Origin: Cryobacterium sp. BB307
Lineage (GTDB): Bacteria > Actinomycetota > Actinomycetes > Actinomycetales > Microbacteriaceae
NCBI RefSeq assembly: GCF_012274275.1
Contig: NZ_JAANZA010000001.1
Span: 992,001 to 1,056,000 of the forward strand
Length of the DNA stretch: 64,000 nucleotides
Direction: 5' to 3'
This document shows, piece by piece, positions 1-8,965 of this stretch (its first letter is position 1; each line of letters begins with the position of its first letter). Both the position numbers and the translations under genes were made by a program. The notes beneath the pieces are model-generated. The model was not told the origin of the DNA, searched no databases, and saw only the letters and a program-made list of their open reading frames with translations.

Positions 1-1730
1 TGCCATGACGCCCACAATGCGGCATAGTCCCCACCCGCTGCCACCAGTTCGTCGTGATGGCCCAGCTCGACGATGTGCCCGTCCCGCATCACCGCGACCC
101 GGTCGGCGTCGTGAGCGGTGTGCAGCCGGTGCGCGATCGCGACCACGGTGCGGCCTGCCAGCACGCGCTCGAGCGCTGTCTCCAGGGTTCGTGCTGCATT
201 CGGGTCCAGCAGCGAGGTGGCCTCGTCGAGCACCAGGGTCTGCGGGTCGAGCAGCACGAGTCGGGCGAGCGCGACCTGCTGCGCCTGCGCGGGGGTCAGC
301 AGCACCCCGCCCGAGCCGACCACGGTCTGCAGCCCGGTGGGCAGCGAGCGCACCCACTCCAACGCCCCGACCACCGACAATGCGTGCTCGAGCATCCCGT
401 CGTCCGCGCCCGGCGCCGCCAGCTGCAGGTTCTGTGCGAGGGTTCCGACGAAGACGTGATGCTCCTGCGTCACCAGCGCGACGTGGGTGCGCAGCCGCTC
501 GAGCGGCAGGTCGACGACCCGCACCCCACCGACGGTCACCGTGCCATCCGTCGGCGTGTCGATGCCGGCCAGCAGCCTGCCGAGGGTCGACTTGCCCGAC
601 CCGGATGGCCCGACGATCGCGAGCCGCTCGCCCACCTCCGGGTCCAGGTTGATGCCGTGCAGCACGTCCCGGCCGTGCGGGTAGGCGTAGCGCACGTCGC
701 GCGCGAGCAGCGTGTCATCGGATGGCCGCGCATCCGGGATCGGGTGGCGGTCGGGTGGCACCTCGGCGACTCCGATGATGCGGGACAGCGCGGTCGCCCC
801 GATCTGGATCTCGTCCATCCAGCCGAGCAGCTCGTTGACCGGCCCGATCAGCTGCGTGCCGTACAGCGCGACCGCGGTGACCTCGCCGACCGTGGCGTCG
901 CCGGCCTGCACCAGCCAGGCGCCCCACGCGATGACCGCGACGATCGGCACGAGGAAGGACAGTTCCATCGACGGCAGCCACACCGTGCGCAAGCCCAGGG
1001 TGTAGCGCTCGGTCTCACGCCGTTCGTGCAGCGCGGCGTCGATCTTGCGTTGCTGGGCGGGCGCAATGCTGAGCGCCTCGATGGTGTGAGCGCCCTCCAC
1101 GGTTTCGCTGACCACCCCGGTCAGCCGTGCGAACGACGCCAGCTGCCGCTGATAGCCCCTGCCAGAGCGCCTGAGGTACCAGCGGCTCACGGCGACGATG
1201 CTCGGCACGCCGACGAACAGCGCGAGCGCGACGAGCGGGTTGGTGAGCAGCGCGGCGATGATGGTGAGGATTGTGGTCACGCCCGCCACGAGGATTCGCG
1301 GCACACCGAACCGGACGGTCTGCGCGATGCTCTGGATGTCGCTGGTGGTGCGCGAGAGCAGGTCGCCGGTGCCCGCGCGTTCGACCGTGGACAGCGGCAG
1401 CGCGCCCACCGTGGCCATGAAGCGCTCCCGCAACGCGGCGAACACCGTCTCGCCGAGGACCATGGCCCGCTGCTGGGCGAACCTGCTGATGAAGCCCTGC
1501 CCGGCGAAGGCGGCGACCAGCGCCAGCGCGACCAGATTGACGGTCGTCAGGGTGGCGGTTCCCGAAGCGATGGCGTCGACGATCCGGCCGATCAACCACG
1601 GGCCGGCGAGTCCGCAGAGCGAGGCCAGGGTGTGCAGCACGACCACCGAGGTGAGGGTGCGACCGTGGTGGCGGAGCAGCCGAGCCGCCTCCTGGCGTAC
1701 CGTCCTCGTGTCAGCGATCGGCAGCAGCAT
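1..1730 (-). CDS. ABC exporter half-transporter with canonical Walker A (3' end beyond window)
   Basis: Second half of a type IV (B-family) ABC exporter, inner-membrane permease fused to an ATPase domain. The ATG at 1730 overlaps the end of the upstream half-transporter by 20 bases, so the two are translationally coupled and probably form a heterodimer. About six membrane segments fill the first 300 residues. The ATPase domain has an intact Walker A (GPSGSGKST, near base 600), Walker B (LVLDEATS) and H-loop (AIAHRL). The signature motif is degenerate: LTPAQ replaces LSGGQ. The reading frame is open to base 1, so roughly the last few residues are missing. Substrate is unknown; lipid, peptide or drug export are all possible. 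Confidence 0.9.
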   Translation of the reverse strand, partial: MLLPIADTRTVRQEAARLLRHHGRTLTSVVVLHTLASLCGLAGPWLIGRIVDAIASGTATLTTVNLVALALVAAFAGQGFISRFAQQRAMVLGETVFAALRERFMATVGALPLSTVERAGTGDLLSRTTSDIQSIAQTVRFGVPRILVAGVTTILTIIAALLTNPLVALALFVGVPSIVAVSRWYLRRSGRGYQRQLASFARLTGVVSETVEGAHTIEALSIAPAQQRKIDAALHERRETERYTLGLRTVWLPSMELSFLVPIVAVIAWGAWLVQAGDATVGEVTAVALYGTQLIGPVNELLGWMDEIQIGATALSRIIGVAEVPPDRHPIPDARPSDDTLLARDVRYAYPHGRDVLHGINLDPEVGERLAIVGPSGSGKSTLGRLLAGIDTPTDGTVTVGGVRVVDLPLERLRTHVALVTQEHHVFVGTLAQNLQLAAPGADDGMLEHALSVVGALEWVRSLPTGLQTVVGSGGVLLTPAQAQQVALARLVLLDPQTLVLDEATSLLDPNAARTLETALERVLAGRTVVAIAHRLHTAHDADRVAVMRDGHIVELGHHDELVAAGGDYAALWASW

Positions 1731-3612
1731 CCGGGTGCCCCTCTGAATACACCGGGATGGCGCCGGTGTGCTCGGCGGCGTACCACAGCGTGTCGATGGC
1801 GCCGGTGCTGGCGTCGTCGAGCTCTTCGCCCTCTGCGGGTTCGGCGGCGCTCACTGTGCGCGCGACGATCGAGCGGTACAGGTAACCGGTGTCGTCCTCG
1901 CGGCGCAGCAACTCGGCGTGGCTGCCGCTGCCGACGACCCGGCCGTCCTGCATGACCCGGATGATGTCCATGCGGTCGAGCACCAGCGGGCTGGCGCTGA
2001 CGACCACCGTCGTGCGGCCCTCCCGCGCGTGCCGCAGACGGGTCGCGATCTGCGACTCGGTGTGTGCGTCGAGCGCGCTGGTCGGCTCGATGAGCACGAG
2101 CACCTCGGCGTCGGTGAGGAGCACCCGCGCCAGGCTGAGCCGCTGGCGCTGTCCGCCGGAGAAGGACCGGCCCCGTTCAGCCACCGTCTGCCGCAGCCCG
2201 TCCGGCAGCCCCTCGACCGTCTCGGTGGCGGCGGCATCGTCCACCGCGCGGCTCACGGCCCGGAACTGCCCGGTCTCCGTCCCCTCGAACGCCGGGTCGC
2301 GCGCCCGCTTGACGTCCAGCCCGTCGATGAGCGCGCCACCGAACAGGTGCGGGTGGGCGTCGCTCACCACGATCCTCTTGCGCAGTTCCCGGATCGGCAC
2401 CCTCCTGTGGTCGACGGCTCCCCACAGCACCGGCGCAGCCGCGTGCGCGCTGTCGTCGAACCGGCCGAGCCTGGTCGCGACTGCCGCCGCCGCATCCGGG
2501 TTGGCGTCCACCAGGCCGGTGAACTGGCCGGGTTCGACGACGACACCGGATGCCACGTCCACCAGTTCCGCACCCACCGGCGGCGCGCTTGCGGGCGAGG
2601 CGACGTCGCGCGCCGCCGGCTGGATTCGCAGCACGTCGAGCACCCGTCGGGTGGCGACGATGCCTTTCGCGAACACCTGGGTCGCCTCGACGCCCGTGCG
2701 GAGCGGGATGACCAGGAAGGTCGCGTAGCCGTAGAAGGAGATCAGTTCGCCGGCGCTGATGGTGCCGGCGAGCACCAGGCGCGCCCCGTACCAGACGATG
2801 AAGGCCAGGAATACGCCGGGCAGGAAGACCTGCAACCCATCCAGCCAGGACTGGAGCTTGGCCAGGTGCACTCCGGCGCGGCGCACCTGCTGGGAGCGCG
2901 CGGCATAGCGGGCGATGAACTCGTCCTCGCCGCCGATGCCACGCAGCACCCGAAGCCCGGCGACGGTGTCGGCACCGAGGGTGGTGAGCAGGCCGGTCTG
3001 CTCGCGCCACACGGTCTGCCTTGTCTGCAGCGGCCGCAGCAGCAACGCCAGGAGTCCGCCGAGCACCGGGACCCCGATCAGCACAACCAGTCCGAGCTCC
3101 ACCGAGGTTGCGAGCATGATCGCGGACACGACCAGGTAGGCGACGATGCCGCCGCTCAGGCGTGCCACGACATCGAACATGGCGCCCAGGCTCAGTGCGT
3201 CCGTGGACACCGTGGCCACGATCTCCCCGGATGGCGTGGTCGCGGTGATCGCGGACCCGGTCTCGGCGGAGTGGTGGCCGATCAGCCGGCCGATGTGCAG
3301 GGATGCCCGCACCAGGTTCTTCACCGCCATCCGGTGGCGCAGCGCGCCGGACACGGCCTGCACCACGGCGACCGCGAGCAGCAGCCCGCACCACAGCCAC
3401 ACCTCTGCCGATTGCGCTGCGACACCATCGTCGATGGCCCGCCCGAGCAGGTACGGCCAGAGTGCCTGGCAGAGCATCCAGATGACACCGAAGGTCACTC
3501 CACCGATCAGGAACCGCTTCTGGCGGCTGGCCTGCCAGAGCAGGAAGCGGGGAACCGACTCGAGATTCGGCCGGTCTGCGGATGGTGCTGTGCCGCTCAT
3601 CGAAGAGGTCAC
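1711..3612 (-). CDS. ABC exporter half-transporter with degenerate nucleotide-binding domain
   Basis: First half of the heterodimeric exporter, 633 aa. Membrane domain covers about residues 25-330. The ATPase domain keeps a perfect signature motif (FSGGQRQRL, about residue 485), but the Walker A region reads GLVDANPDAAAAVA with no GKS/T. The Walker B aspartate is replaced (LVLIEPTS) and the H-loop histidine is gone (VVVSASP). Its partner has the opposite pattern, so a dimer would contain one complete composite ATP site and one dead one, as in known asymmetric exporters. The reading frame is full length and clean, which argues against a pseudogene. GTG start at 3612; an in-frame ATG lies four codons later. 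No regulator is adjacent. Confidence 0.9.
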   Translation of the reverse strand: MTSSMSGTAPSADRPNLESVPRFLLWQASRQKRFLIGGVTFGVIWMLCQALWPYLLGRAIDDGVAAQSAEVWLWCGLLLAVAVVQAVSGALRHRMAVKNLVRASLHIGRLIGHHSAETGSAITATTPSGEIVATVSTDALSLGAMFDVVARLSGGIVAYLVVSAIMLATSVELGLVVLIGVPVLGGLLALLLRPLQTRQTVWREQTGLLTTLGADTVAGLRVLRGIGGEDEFIARYAARSQQVRRAGVHLAKLQSWLDGLQVFLPGVFLAFIVWYGARLVLAGTISAGELISFYGYATFLVIPLRTGVEATQVFAKGIVATRRVLDVLRIQPAARDVASPASAPPVGAELVDVASGVVVEPGQFTGLVDANPDAAAAVATRLGRFDDSAHAAAPVLWGAVDHRRVPIRELRKRIVVSDAHPHLFGGALIDGLDVKRARDPAFEGTETGQFRAVSRAVDDAAATETVEGLPDGLRQTVAERGRSFSGGQRQRLSLARVLLTDAEVLVLIEPTSALDAHTESQIATRLRHAREGRTTVVVSASPLVLDRMDIIRVMQDGRVVGSGSHAELLRREDDTGYLYRSIVARTVSAAEPAEGEELDDASTGAIDTLWYAAEHTGAIPVYSEGHPDAAADR

Positions 3613-3718
3613 TTCCGCGATGCTACGCCGCGAGTCGAACCGCTACTAGATCAGCACCGGGGTGGCGCCCATGGCTGGTTGATCGACCGCACGAGTAGCC
3701 TCGATTTCGGGAGGCGCT

Positions 3719-4093
3719 GTGACCGAGAACTGGACCGTCGACGATCACCTGCGGGGAGCCGACCCGGCGCACGTCGAGTTGTATCGCGCGGTGGAGGCGA
3801 TCATCCGGGAGTGCGGGCCGGTCACTCTGTCGGTTTCTAAGACGACCATCACGTTCAAAGGTTCGAGTCGCGGCTTCGCGGGTGCCCGCCCGTCCAAGTT
3901 CGGTGTGGACGGGTATCTGGACCTGATGCGGTCCCTGGTCGGTGACCGGCGCATCCGGAGCGCGAGCCCGTACCAGCGCAACCTGTTCGTGAACCACTTC
4001 CGGGTGTCGTCGCTGGCGGACCTCGACGAGTCGTTCCGCGGCTGGGTCGCCGAGGCGTACGCCGTGGGGGAGGGTGCGCACCACCTGGGCTAG
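3719..4093 (+). CDS. DUF5655 domain protein
   Basis: 124-aa cytoplasmic protein whose whole length matches my recollection of the DUF5655 family: an N-terminal Trp-containing helix, then VTLSVSKTTITFKG, GFAGARPS, SPYQRNLFVNHFRV and a C-terminal AYAVGEGAH segment. Function is not established; family members are often annotated only as domain of unknown function. GTG start at 3719 is supported by a GGGAGG ribosome site 4-9 bases upstream. It is divergent from the ABC exporter. Its TAG stop shares the palindrome CTAG with the stop of the convergent HAD gene. Confidence 0.85.
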   Translation: MTENWTVDDHLRGADPAHVELYRAVEAIIRECGPVTLSVSKTTITFKGSSRGFAGARPSKFGVDGYLDLMRSLVGDRRIRSASPYQRNLFVNHFRVSSLADLDESFRGWVAEAYAVGEGAHHLG

Positions 4094-4923
4094 TCGAGGC
4101 CGAGCACCTTCTGGATGGTGGTGACGACGCCGTTCTCCTCGTTGGACGGCGCGATGTAGCGGGCGGCGGCGAGGACGTCCGGATGCGCGTTCGCGACGGC
4201 GAAGGACAGATCGGCCGCGGCGAGCAGACCGAGGTCGTTCAGGTAGTCACCGAAGGCCATCGTCTGTGCGGAGGTGACGCCGAGCTTCTCCTGAAGGCGG
4301 TGCACGACCGTCGCCTTGCTGGCATCCGGGCTCATCACGTCGACCCAATGGCCGCCCGAGAGCACCACCTGCTGGTCGGATGCTGCCTTCTCGAGCGCTG
4401 GCAGCGTGCGCGCCTCGGCGTCACCGAAGTCGTAGACCGCGACCTTGAGGAACTCGTCGTCAACGCGCGTGAGGTCATCGACGTCGGCGAGTTCGAGGTA
4501 GTACTTCTCGGCCTCCTGCCGGAACGCCCGGTCGGTGCGCTCGACGTACGCAGACCGCTTGCCGCAGACCACCGCGCCGAGATCGAGTCCGGTCTCGACC
4601 AGTTCGCGGACCGTGCGCACGAGCCCGTGGACGACATCAGTGCCGATGGTCGCTGAACTCAGCTCCTCCCCGTCGCGGACCACGTATGCGCCGTTCTCGG
4701 CGATGAACACCATGCCGTCGGCTTCCCGCTCGAACAGGTAGGCGAGCATCGCGTACTGGCGTCCGCTGGCCGGGCTGAAGGTGATGCCTCGCTCGTGCAG
4801 TTGGTGCAGGAGCGGCCAAAGGGAATCCGGGACCTGCTTGTCGCCATCGAGCAGGGTTCCGTCCAGGTCGGCGACGATCAGCCGGACGTCCTGTCCGGGT
4901 TCAGGGAGTGTGCGCTCAGCCAT
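4090..4923 (-). CDS. Cof-type HAD-IIB family phosphatase
   Basis: 277-aa cytoplasmic hydrolase of the haloacid dehalogenase superfamily, IIB cap subclass. Motif I is VADLDGTLLDGD near residue 17, with the nucleophilic Asp. Motif II is FSPASGRQ. A conserved Lys lies before the late motif, and motif III/IV is AFGDYLNDLGLLAAA near residue 220. The cap between holds the substrate-determining region. Members usually dephosphorylate sugar phosphates, pyridoxal phosphate or flavin precursors; the actual substrate cannot be read here. Convergent with the DUF5655 gene and followed upstream by an unrelated small membrane protein 40 bases away. Confidence 0.9.
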   Translation of the reverse strand: MAERTLPEPGQDVRLIVADLDGTLLDGDKQVPDSLWPLLHQLHERGITFSPASGRQYAMLAYLFEREADGMVFIAENGAYVVRDGEELSSATIGTDVVHGLVRTVRELVETGLDLGAVVCGKRSAYVERTDRAFRQEAEKYYLELADVDDLTRVDDEFLKVAVYDFGDAEARTLPALEKAASDQQVVLSGGHWVDVMSPDASKATVVHRLQEKLGVTSAQTMAFGDYLNDLGLLAAADLSFAVANAHPDVLAAARYIAPSNEENGVVTTIQKVLGLD

Positions 4924-4963
4924 CCGGTCAGGCTACGTGCCGCACCTGTGCGAGCGGGATGCG

Positions 4964-5257
4964 TCAGTCGGCGCCCCAGACGGACTTCGAGCTGCGCGCG
5001 TCGGAACGCGGACGCGCGCGCGGCCGCGTGCCTGGCCGCCAGACGATCGCTCCGGCGAACAGCCAGAGCAGCATCGCCAGGCTGCCCACGCTCGCCAGCC
5101 ACGCGGCGATCGCAAACTGAGTGGCCCCGGCGCTTGCGCCGAAGTAGGACGCCTCGCTCGCTCCCGCCATGGCGAACAACACCGCCAGCGTGAGGGTCAC
5201 CCACCCTATGTGGAGCAGCGCCTTCAGATACGGATTCGCCTGAGCAGAACTCGCCAT
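4964..5257 (-). CDS. Small membrane protein of unknown function
   Basis: 97 aa. Two strongly hydrophobic segments, about residues 14-32 and 47-67, are joined by a short loop and followed by a basic, Arg-rich cytosolic tail (RPGTRPRARPRSDAR). This gives two membrane helices with the positive tail presumably inside. I do not recognise a family. The ATG at 5257 is the only reasonable start. Same strand as the HAD phosphatase 40 bases downstream, so the two may share a transcript. It is separated by 48 bases from the response regulator gene, also on the minus strand. Confidence 0.65.
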   Translation of the reverse strand: MASSAQANPYLKALLHIGWVTLTLAVLFAMAGASEASYFGASAGATQFAIAAWLASVGSLAMLLWLFAGAIVWRPGTRPRARPRSDARSSKSVWGAD

Positions 5258-5305
5258 GCGCTGAACCTACAGCCAACCGACCAGCGTCCAGTAGCACTCG
5301 CGGAA

Positions 5306-5977
5306 CTACGACCGCGCCGACACCCGCTTGGTCTGGTACGCCCAGATCGCGATCTCAACCCGGTTGCGCGCGGCCAGCTTCGTCATCAGGCTCGCGACGT
5401 GAGTCTTCACCGTGCTCAGGGTGATGTACAGCTCGGCGGCGATCTCGCTGTTGCTGAGGCCCCGGGCAACAGCAGCGAGCACCTGCTCCTCTCGCTCGGT
5501 GAGCGGCTCGACCGGTTGCGGCAGAGGCGCGGCGGGAGCGGTACTCGCGAAGGTTTCGAGCAGGCGCACGGTGACGTTGGGGGCGATGAGGGCGTCGCCG
5601 CTGGCCGCGGCGCGCACCGCCTGTCCGAGCAACTCGGAGCCAGCGTCCTTCAGCAGGAAGCCTTTCGCGCCTGCGCGCAGGGCGGCGTAGACGTACTCGT
5701 CGAGGTCGAAGGTTGTGATGATCACGACGTTCATCGGGTCCTCGACGCCGGGCCCGGCGATGGCGCGGGTCGCCTCGATGCCGTCGATGCCGGGCATCCG
5801 GATGTCGAACAGGCACACATCCGGGCGCAGGCTGCGGGCGAGCGCCACGGCCTGGTCGCCGTCGGATGCCTGGCCCACCACCTCGATGTCCGGCTGGGCG
5901 TCGAGGATCATGCTGAGCCCCGTGCGAACCAGCTCCTGGTCGTCGGCGATGAGTACGCGGATTCTCACGTGGTCCAT
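5306..5977 (-). CDS. NarL/LuxR-family response regulator
   Basis: About 223 aa, DNA-binding response regulator. The receiver domain (residues 1-125) shows the acidic pair in VLIADDQELVRTG, the phospho-acceptor Asp in VCLFDIRMPG, and Lys in FLLKDAG. A LuxR-type HTH at about 155-215 shows LTEREEQVLAAVARGLSN and TVKTHVASLMTKL. Last gene of the DUF2306-kinase-regulator operon. It overlaps the kinase stop by 13 bases if the ATG at 5977 is used. A GTG at 5968 would give the common 4-base GTGA overlap and is an equally good start. Target genes unknown; the divergent oxidoreductase/DUF4389 pair is the obvious candidate. Confidence 0.92.
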   Translation of the reverse strand: MDHVRIRVLIADDQELVRTGLSMILDAQPDIEVVGQASDGDQAVALARSLRPDVCLFDIRMPGIDGIEATRAIAGPGVEDPMNVVIITTFDLDEYVYAALRAGAKGFLLKDAGSELLGQAVRAAASGDALIAPNVTVRLLETFASTAPAAPLPQPVEPLTEREEQVLAAVARGLSNSEIAAELYITLSTVKTHVASLMTKLAARNRVEIAIWAYQTKRVSARS

Positions 5978-7110
5978 CCAACACGAGGGAGCACTGCGGT
6001 GACGACCCATCCGCCGCCCGGCGCGCGGGCGGACTGGCACGTGCCGCCAAGCAGCGCCGCGCGTTCCATCATTCCGGTGATGCCGTAACCTGGCGTGGTC
6101 GCCGGAGCCACCTCACCGTCGTTGGTCACGGTGAGCTGCACTCCGCCCGCGTCCGCCTGCACAACGACCTCGATGAGGGATGCTCCCCGCGCGTGCCGCC
6201 GGGCATTCGTCACCGACTCCTGCGCCATCCGGTACACCGCGGCGGCCACCGTCGGCGGGATGCTTTCGGTGTCACCAGTGATCCGCACCTCGACGCGTGG
6301 CCCGGCCGCTTCTTCGCTCGCGAGCTGCTCGATGTCGGCGAGCGTGCGGCCTGGCGCCAGCTCTGGCGCCTCGCCCTGCCGCAGCACGCGAACCATCGAG
6401 CGCATCTCGGCCAGAGTTCTGGATGCCTCAGCCTCGATCACGCGGAGGGCATCGGTCGCAGCATCCGGCTTCAGGGCTGCGGTCGCCAACCCGGCCTGGG
6501 CGCGGATCGCAATCGCGGACACGTGGTGGGCGACCGTGTCGTGCAGGTCGCGGGCCAGCATCTCGCGTTCCGTCAGCCTGGCGCCATCCAGTTCACGCAT
6601 CCGGGCGCGGGCCCTGAAGCGGAGAGCGAAGGCGAGGGTGACCACAATGGCGAAGAATGCGGCTTCCCCGATGAGGTCGCCCAACACTGTGCCGGTCAAC
6701 GCGGAGACAACCAAGCTGGCGAGGAGGATACCGGATCCGATCACCAGAGCGTGCCCATTGCCCCACCGGAACAGCGCGTAGAGCGTGAAGAGGACGAACC
6801 CGCTCGTGTAGAGGAGGGAGTCGCCGAGGAGCACGGACGCGAGTGCCGTGGTGCCGAACGTGATCGCGAGCATGAGCAGCGGCCGCGTCCGTCGCCACAG
6901 CAGGGTCGGGGCAGAAGCGATAACGAGGATCGCGGCCACCAGCGGCTGGGTCAGGTCGGTGCGCAGCGTCGCCTCGAGCGCCGCGGCCACAACGACCAAC
7001 GCCACCAACACCCAGTCCCGCCACACGCGCCGCGGCGGTGGGGGAGCTGCGCCTGGCGCGTTCCACGCGGAACGCAGGAGACCGGTCACGTCCTCATGAT
7101 AGGAGCGCAT
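5965..7110 (-). CDS. Two-component sensor histidine kinase (HisKA_3 type)
   Basis: 381 aa. The N-terminal half has five to six membrane helices without a large extracellular loop, suggesting sensing within or near the membrane. The dimerisation box LARDLHDTVAHHV (about residue 190) carries the phosphorylated His. The ATPase domain shows an N-box (MAQESVTNARRHA) and a G-box (GYGITGMMERA). This is the NarL/DesK class, cognate to the regulator that follows. The ATG at 7110 shares one base with the TGA of the DUF2306 gene (TGATG), so I use it instead of the far longer upstream reading frame. The signal is unknown. Confidence 0.92.
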   Translation of the reverse strand: MRSYHEDVTGLLRSAWNAPGAAPPPPRRVWRDWVLVALVVVAAALEATLRTDLTQPLVAAILVIASAPTLLWRRTRPLLMLAITFGTTALASVLLGDSLLYTSGFVLFTLYALFRWGNGHALVIGSGILLASLVVSALTGTVLGDLIGEAAFFAIVVTLAFALRFRARARMRELDGARLTEREMLARDLHDTVAHHVSAIAIRAQAGLATAALKPDAATDALRVIEAEASRTLAEMRSMVRVLRQGEAPELAPGRTLADIEQLASEEAAGPRVEVRITGDTESIPPTVAAAVYRMAQESVTNARRHARGASLIEVVVQADAGGVQLTVTNDGEVAPATTPGYGITGMMERAALLGGTCQSARAPGGGWVVTAVLPRVGWTT

Positions 7111-7808
7111 CAGCGTGCGGCCCCGGATGCCCGGGCTAGACGCGCACGTCGAAGGATCACGAACTCCGCGACGCCGGCGTTGATCACCCAGGCTGCGCCC
7201 ATGAGCAGCGCGTCGGTCAGGCTGTCGACCGGTCCGACGGCGAGGATCCACACCGCGAAGACCAGGGCCTGGGTTCCGGCGGCGATGCCGAGCGCGTAGG
7301 CGCGCGTCATCCAGGCGCCGTGCGCGACGAAGTCGCGGCGCCGGATGCTGGTGATCCCGAGTACGAGGCAGGCCACCATCGCCGAACCGAAGGCCAGGCG
7401 GATCACCATGAGCAGCGCGCTGTCGCCACCGGGGAACGAGTAGAAGGCCGCCATCCATAGGCCGGAGAAGGCGGCGACGAAGCCGGCGGGGATCAGGACC
7501 AGCCCGGCGATGCGATGCCAGCTGCGCCTGCGGCGCAGCGCGGGGACGAACTGGAACGCCCCGAGCAGGCAGTAGACCGTGGCTCCGATGATGTGCGCGA
7601 TCACCGGGATAGGCGAGTCGAAGAAGCGAGCGTTGTCCGCGGTGATGGCGCCGCCGGTCAGCTGGGTGAGCCGGAACATGCCGGCTATCACCGGGATCAG
7701 GCTGAGCAGGATGAGGCCGGATGCGGCAAGCCAGCCGCTGCGCTGCTTTGTTCGGTCACGCTGGGGCTGCCCCGCGCTCGTGCGGGTGATGGTGATTCGG
7801 GAAGTCAT
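7110..7808 (-). CDS. DUF2306 family membrane protein
   Basis: 232 aa, about six to seven membrane helices, with the HIIGATVYCLLGAFQF, HRIAGLVLIPAG and AHGAWMTRAYAL segments that I associate with DUF2306. These His-containing helices suggest haem or metal contact, but function is unproven. It is translationally coupled to the histidine kinase (TGATG), so it may help sense the signal or be a product the kinase surveys. I prefer the ATG at 7808 over a GTG ten codons upstream because the extra residues look non-conserved. It is divergent from the oxidoreductase at 7940, leaving a 131-base shared promoter region. Confidence 0.8.
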   Translation of the reverse strand: MTSRITITRTSAGQPQRDRTKQRSGWLAASGLILLSLIPVIAGMFRLTQLTGGAITADNARFFDSPIPVIAHIIGATVYCLLGAFQFVPALRRRRSWHRIAGLVLIPAGFVAAFSGLWMAAFYSFPGGDSALLMVIRLAFGSAMVACLVLGITSIRRRDFVAHGAWMTRAYALGIAAGTQALVFAVWILAVGPVDSLTDALLMGAAWVINAGVAEFVILRRARLARASGAAR

Positions 7809-7939
7809 ACCCCGATGCTCGCTTGATTGCCCGGCCACGACATCGGGAGAGCGGACGAGCCGGAAACCGTACTTTCGGCTGATCGGAATCAGGCCGATCT
7901 GCCGATGTCAGCCGTTCGAGGGCGGACAAAAATCGAACC
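7809..7939. promoter_or_regulatory. Divergent promoter region between two-component operon and oxidoreductase
   Basis: Divergent genes start at both ends. It contains an imperfect inverted repeat, GGCTGATCGG at 7877-7886 and CCGATGTCAGCC at 7902-7913, that could bind the neighbouring response regulator. Clear -35/-10 boxes are not obvious. The operator role is inference. Confidence 0.35.
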
Positions 7940-8965
7940 ATGACAACGAACACCACCATGACAGCGGCCGTGTACCGCAAGTTCGGCCCCCCCGAGGTCG
8001 TGCAGGTCGAGACGGTCCGCAAGCCGACCCCGAAGGCGGGCGAAGTCCTCATCAAGGTCCACGCCAGCACCGTCAGCGTGGCCGACCACCGCTCCCGCAG
8101 CCGCGACATTCCTGCCGGACTCGGCCTCATGGCCGCCTTCGGCCTGGGCGTCTTCCGCCCCCGCAACCACATCCTGGGAATGGATGTCGCCGGCGTCGTC
8201 GAAGCGGTCGGCGCCGACGTCACCAGCTTCACTCCGGGCGACCGGGTGATCGCCATGATGGGCGGCAAGTTCGGCGGCCACGCCGAGTACGCCTGCGTCG
8301 CCGCGGACGGCGCCATCACCCGCGCCCCCTCCAACATGAGCTTCGAGCAGGCGGTGACGCTCCCGTTCGGCGGCAGCACCGCCCGAGAGTCCCTGAACCA
8401 GGTCGCGATCAAGCCGGGCGACACCGTGCTCGTCAACGGCGCATCCGGTGCCGTCGGAACCGCGACGGTGCAGCTGGCCAAAAACCTGGGCGCGCATGTC
8501 ACCGGCGTCACCAGCGGAGCGAACCGGGAACTGGTCACCTCGCTCGGCGCCGACCGTGTCATCGACTACACAACGGATGATTTCACCGCCGAAGGCAAGG
8601 AATACGACGTCATCGTCGATTGCGTCGGCAACGCCCCGTTCGAGCGGGTCGAATCGTCGATCAAGCCCGGCGGCGCCCTGCTGCTGGTGATCATCGACCT
8701 CAAGGGGATGCTCAAGGCGCGCGGGCAGAGCCGCAAGAGCGGCAAGCGCGTCATCCCGAACCTCGGCAGGTACCGCGCCGACGACCTGGCCTACATCGTC
8801 AGCCTCGCCGAATCCGGCCGCTACCAGGCGGTCATCGACCGCACCTATGACCTCGCCGACACCGTCGAAGCGCACCGCTACGTCGACACCGGACGCAAGA
8901 AGGGCAACGTCGTGCTGCGCATCTCCACCCCCGACAACAACCGAAACCAAGGACAGAACTCATGA
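7940..8965 (+). CDS. Zinc-independent MDR-family NAD(P)-dependent alcohol dehydrogenase / quinone oxidoreductase
   Basis: 341 aa medium-chain dehydrogenase/reductase. The N-terminal GroES-like domain starts at AAVYRKFGPPEVVQ and includes ILGMDVAGVVEAVG and FTPGDRVIAM. The Rossmann domain carries the nucleotide motif VNGASGAVGTATVQLAKNLGA (residues about 165-185). The catalytic-zinc cysteine of true alcohol dehydrogenases is missing, so this belongs with quinone oxidoreductase-like, NADPH-dependent enzymes. Substrate unknown; electrophile or quinone reduction under stress is typical. It overlaps the next gene by the 4-base ATGA, so both are co-translated, and it is divergent from the two-component system that may regulate it. 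Confidence 0.9.
   Translation: MTTNTTMTAAVYRKFGPPEVVQVETVRKPTPKAGEVLIKVHASTVSVADHRSRSRDIPAGLGLMAAFGLGVFRPRNHILGMDVAGVVEAVGADVTSFTPGDRVIAMMGGKFGGHAEYACVAADGAITRAPSNMSFEQAVTLPFGGSTARESLNQVAIKPGDTVLVNGASGAVGTATVQLAKNLGAHVTGVTSGANRELVTSLGADRVIDYTTDDFTAEGKEYDVIVDCVGNAPFERVESSIKPGGALLLVIIDLKGMLKARGQSRKSGKRVIPNLGRYRADDLAYIVSLAESGRYQAVIDRTYDLADTVEAHRYVDTGRKKGNVVLRISTPDNNRNQGQNS

Noticed and set aside
54-1955. Very long plus-strand frame opposite the ABC exporter
   Set aside because: Mirror frame caused by high GC at third positions. It has no domain and reads as Arg/Gln/Ala-rich low-complexity sequence. The same applies to frames opposite other genes, such as 1768-3840, 16673-19048, 22359-23891, 29290-31659 and 32239-34284.
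1711-3612. ABC half-transporter as a pseudogene because Walker A is missing
   Set aside because: The frame is intact over 633 codons, coupled to a partner with the complementary motifs, and the signature motif is perfect.
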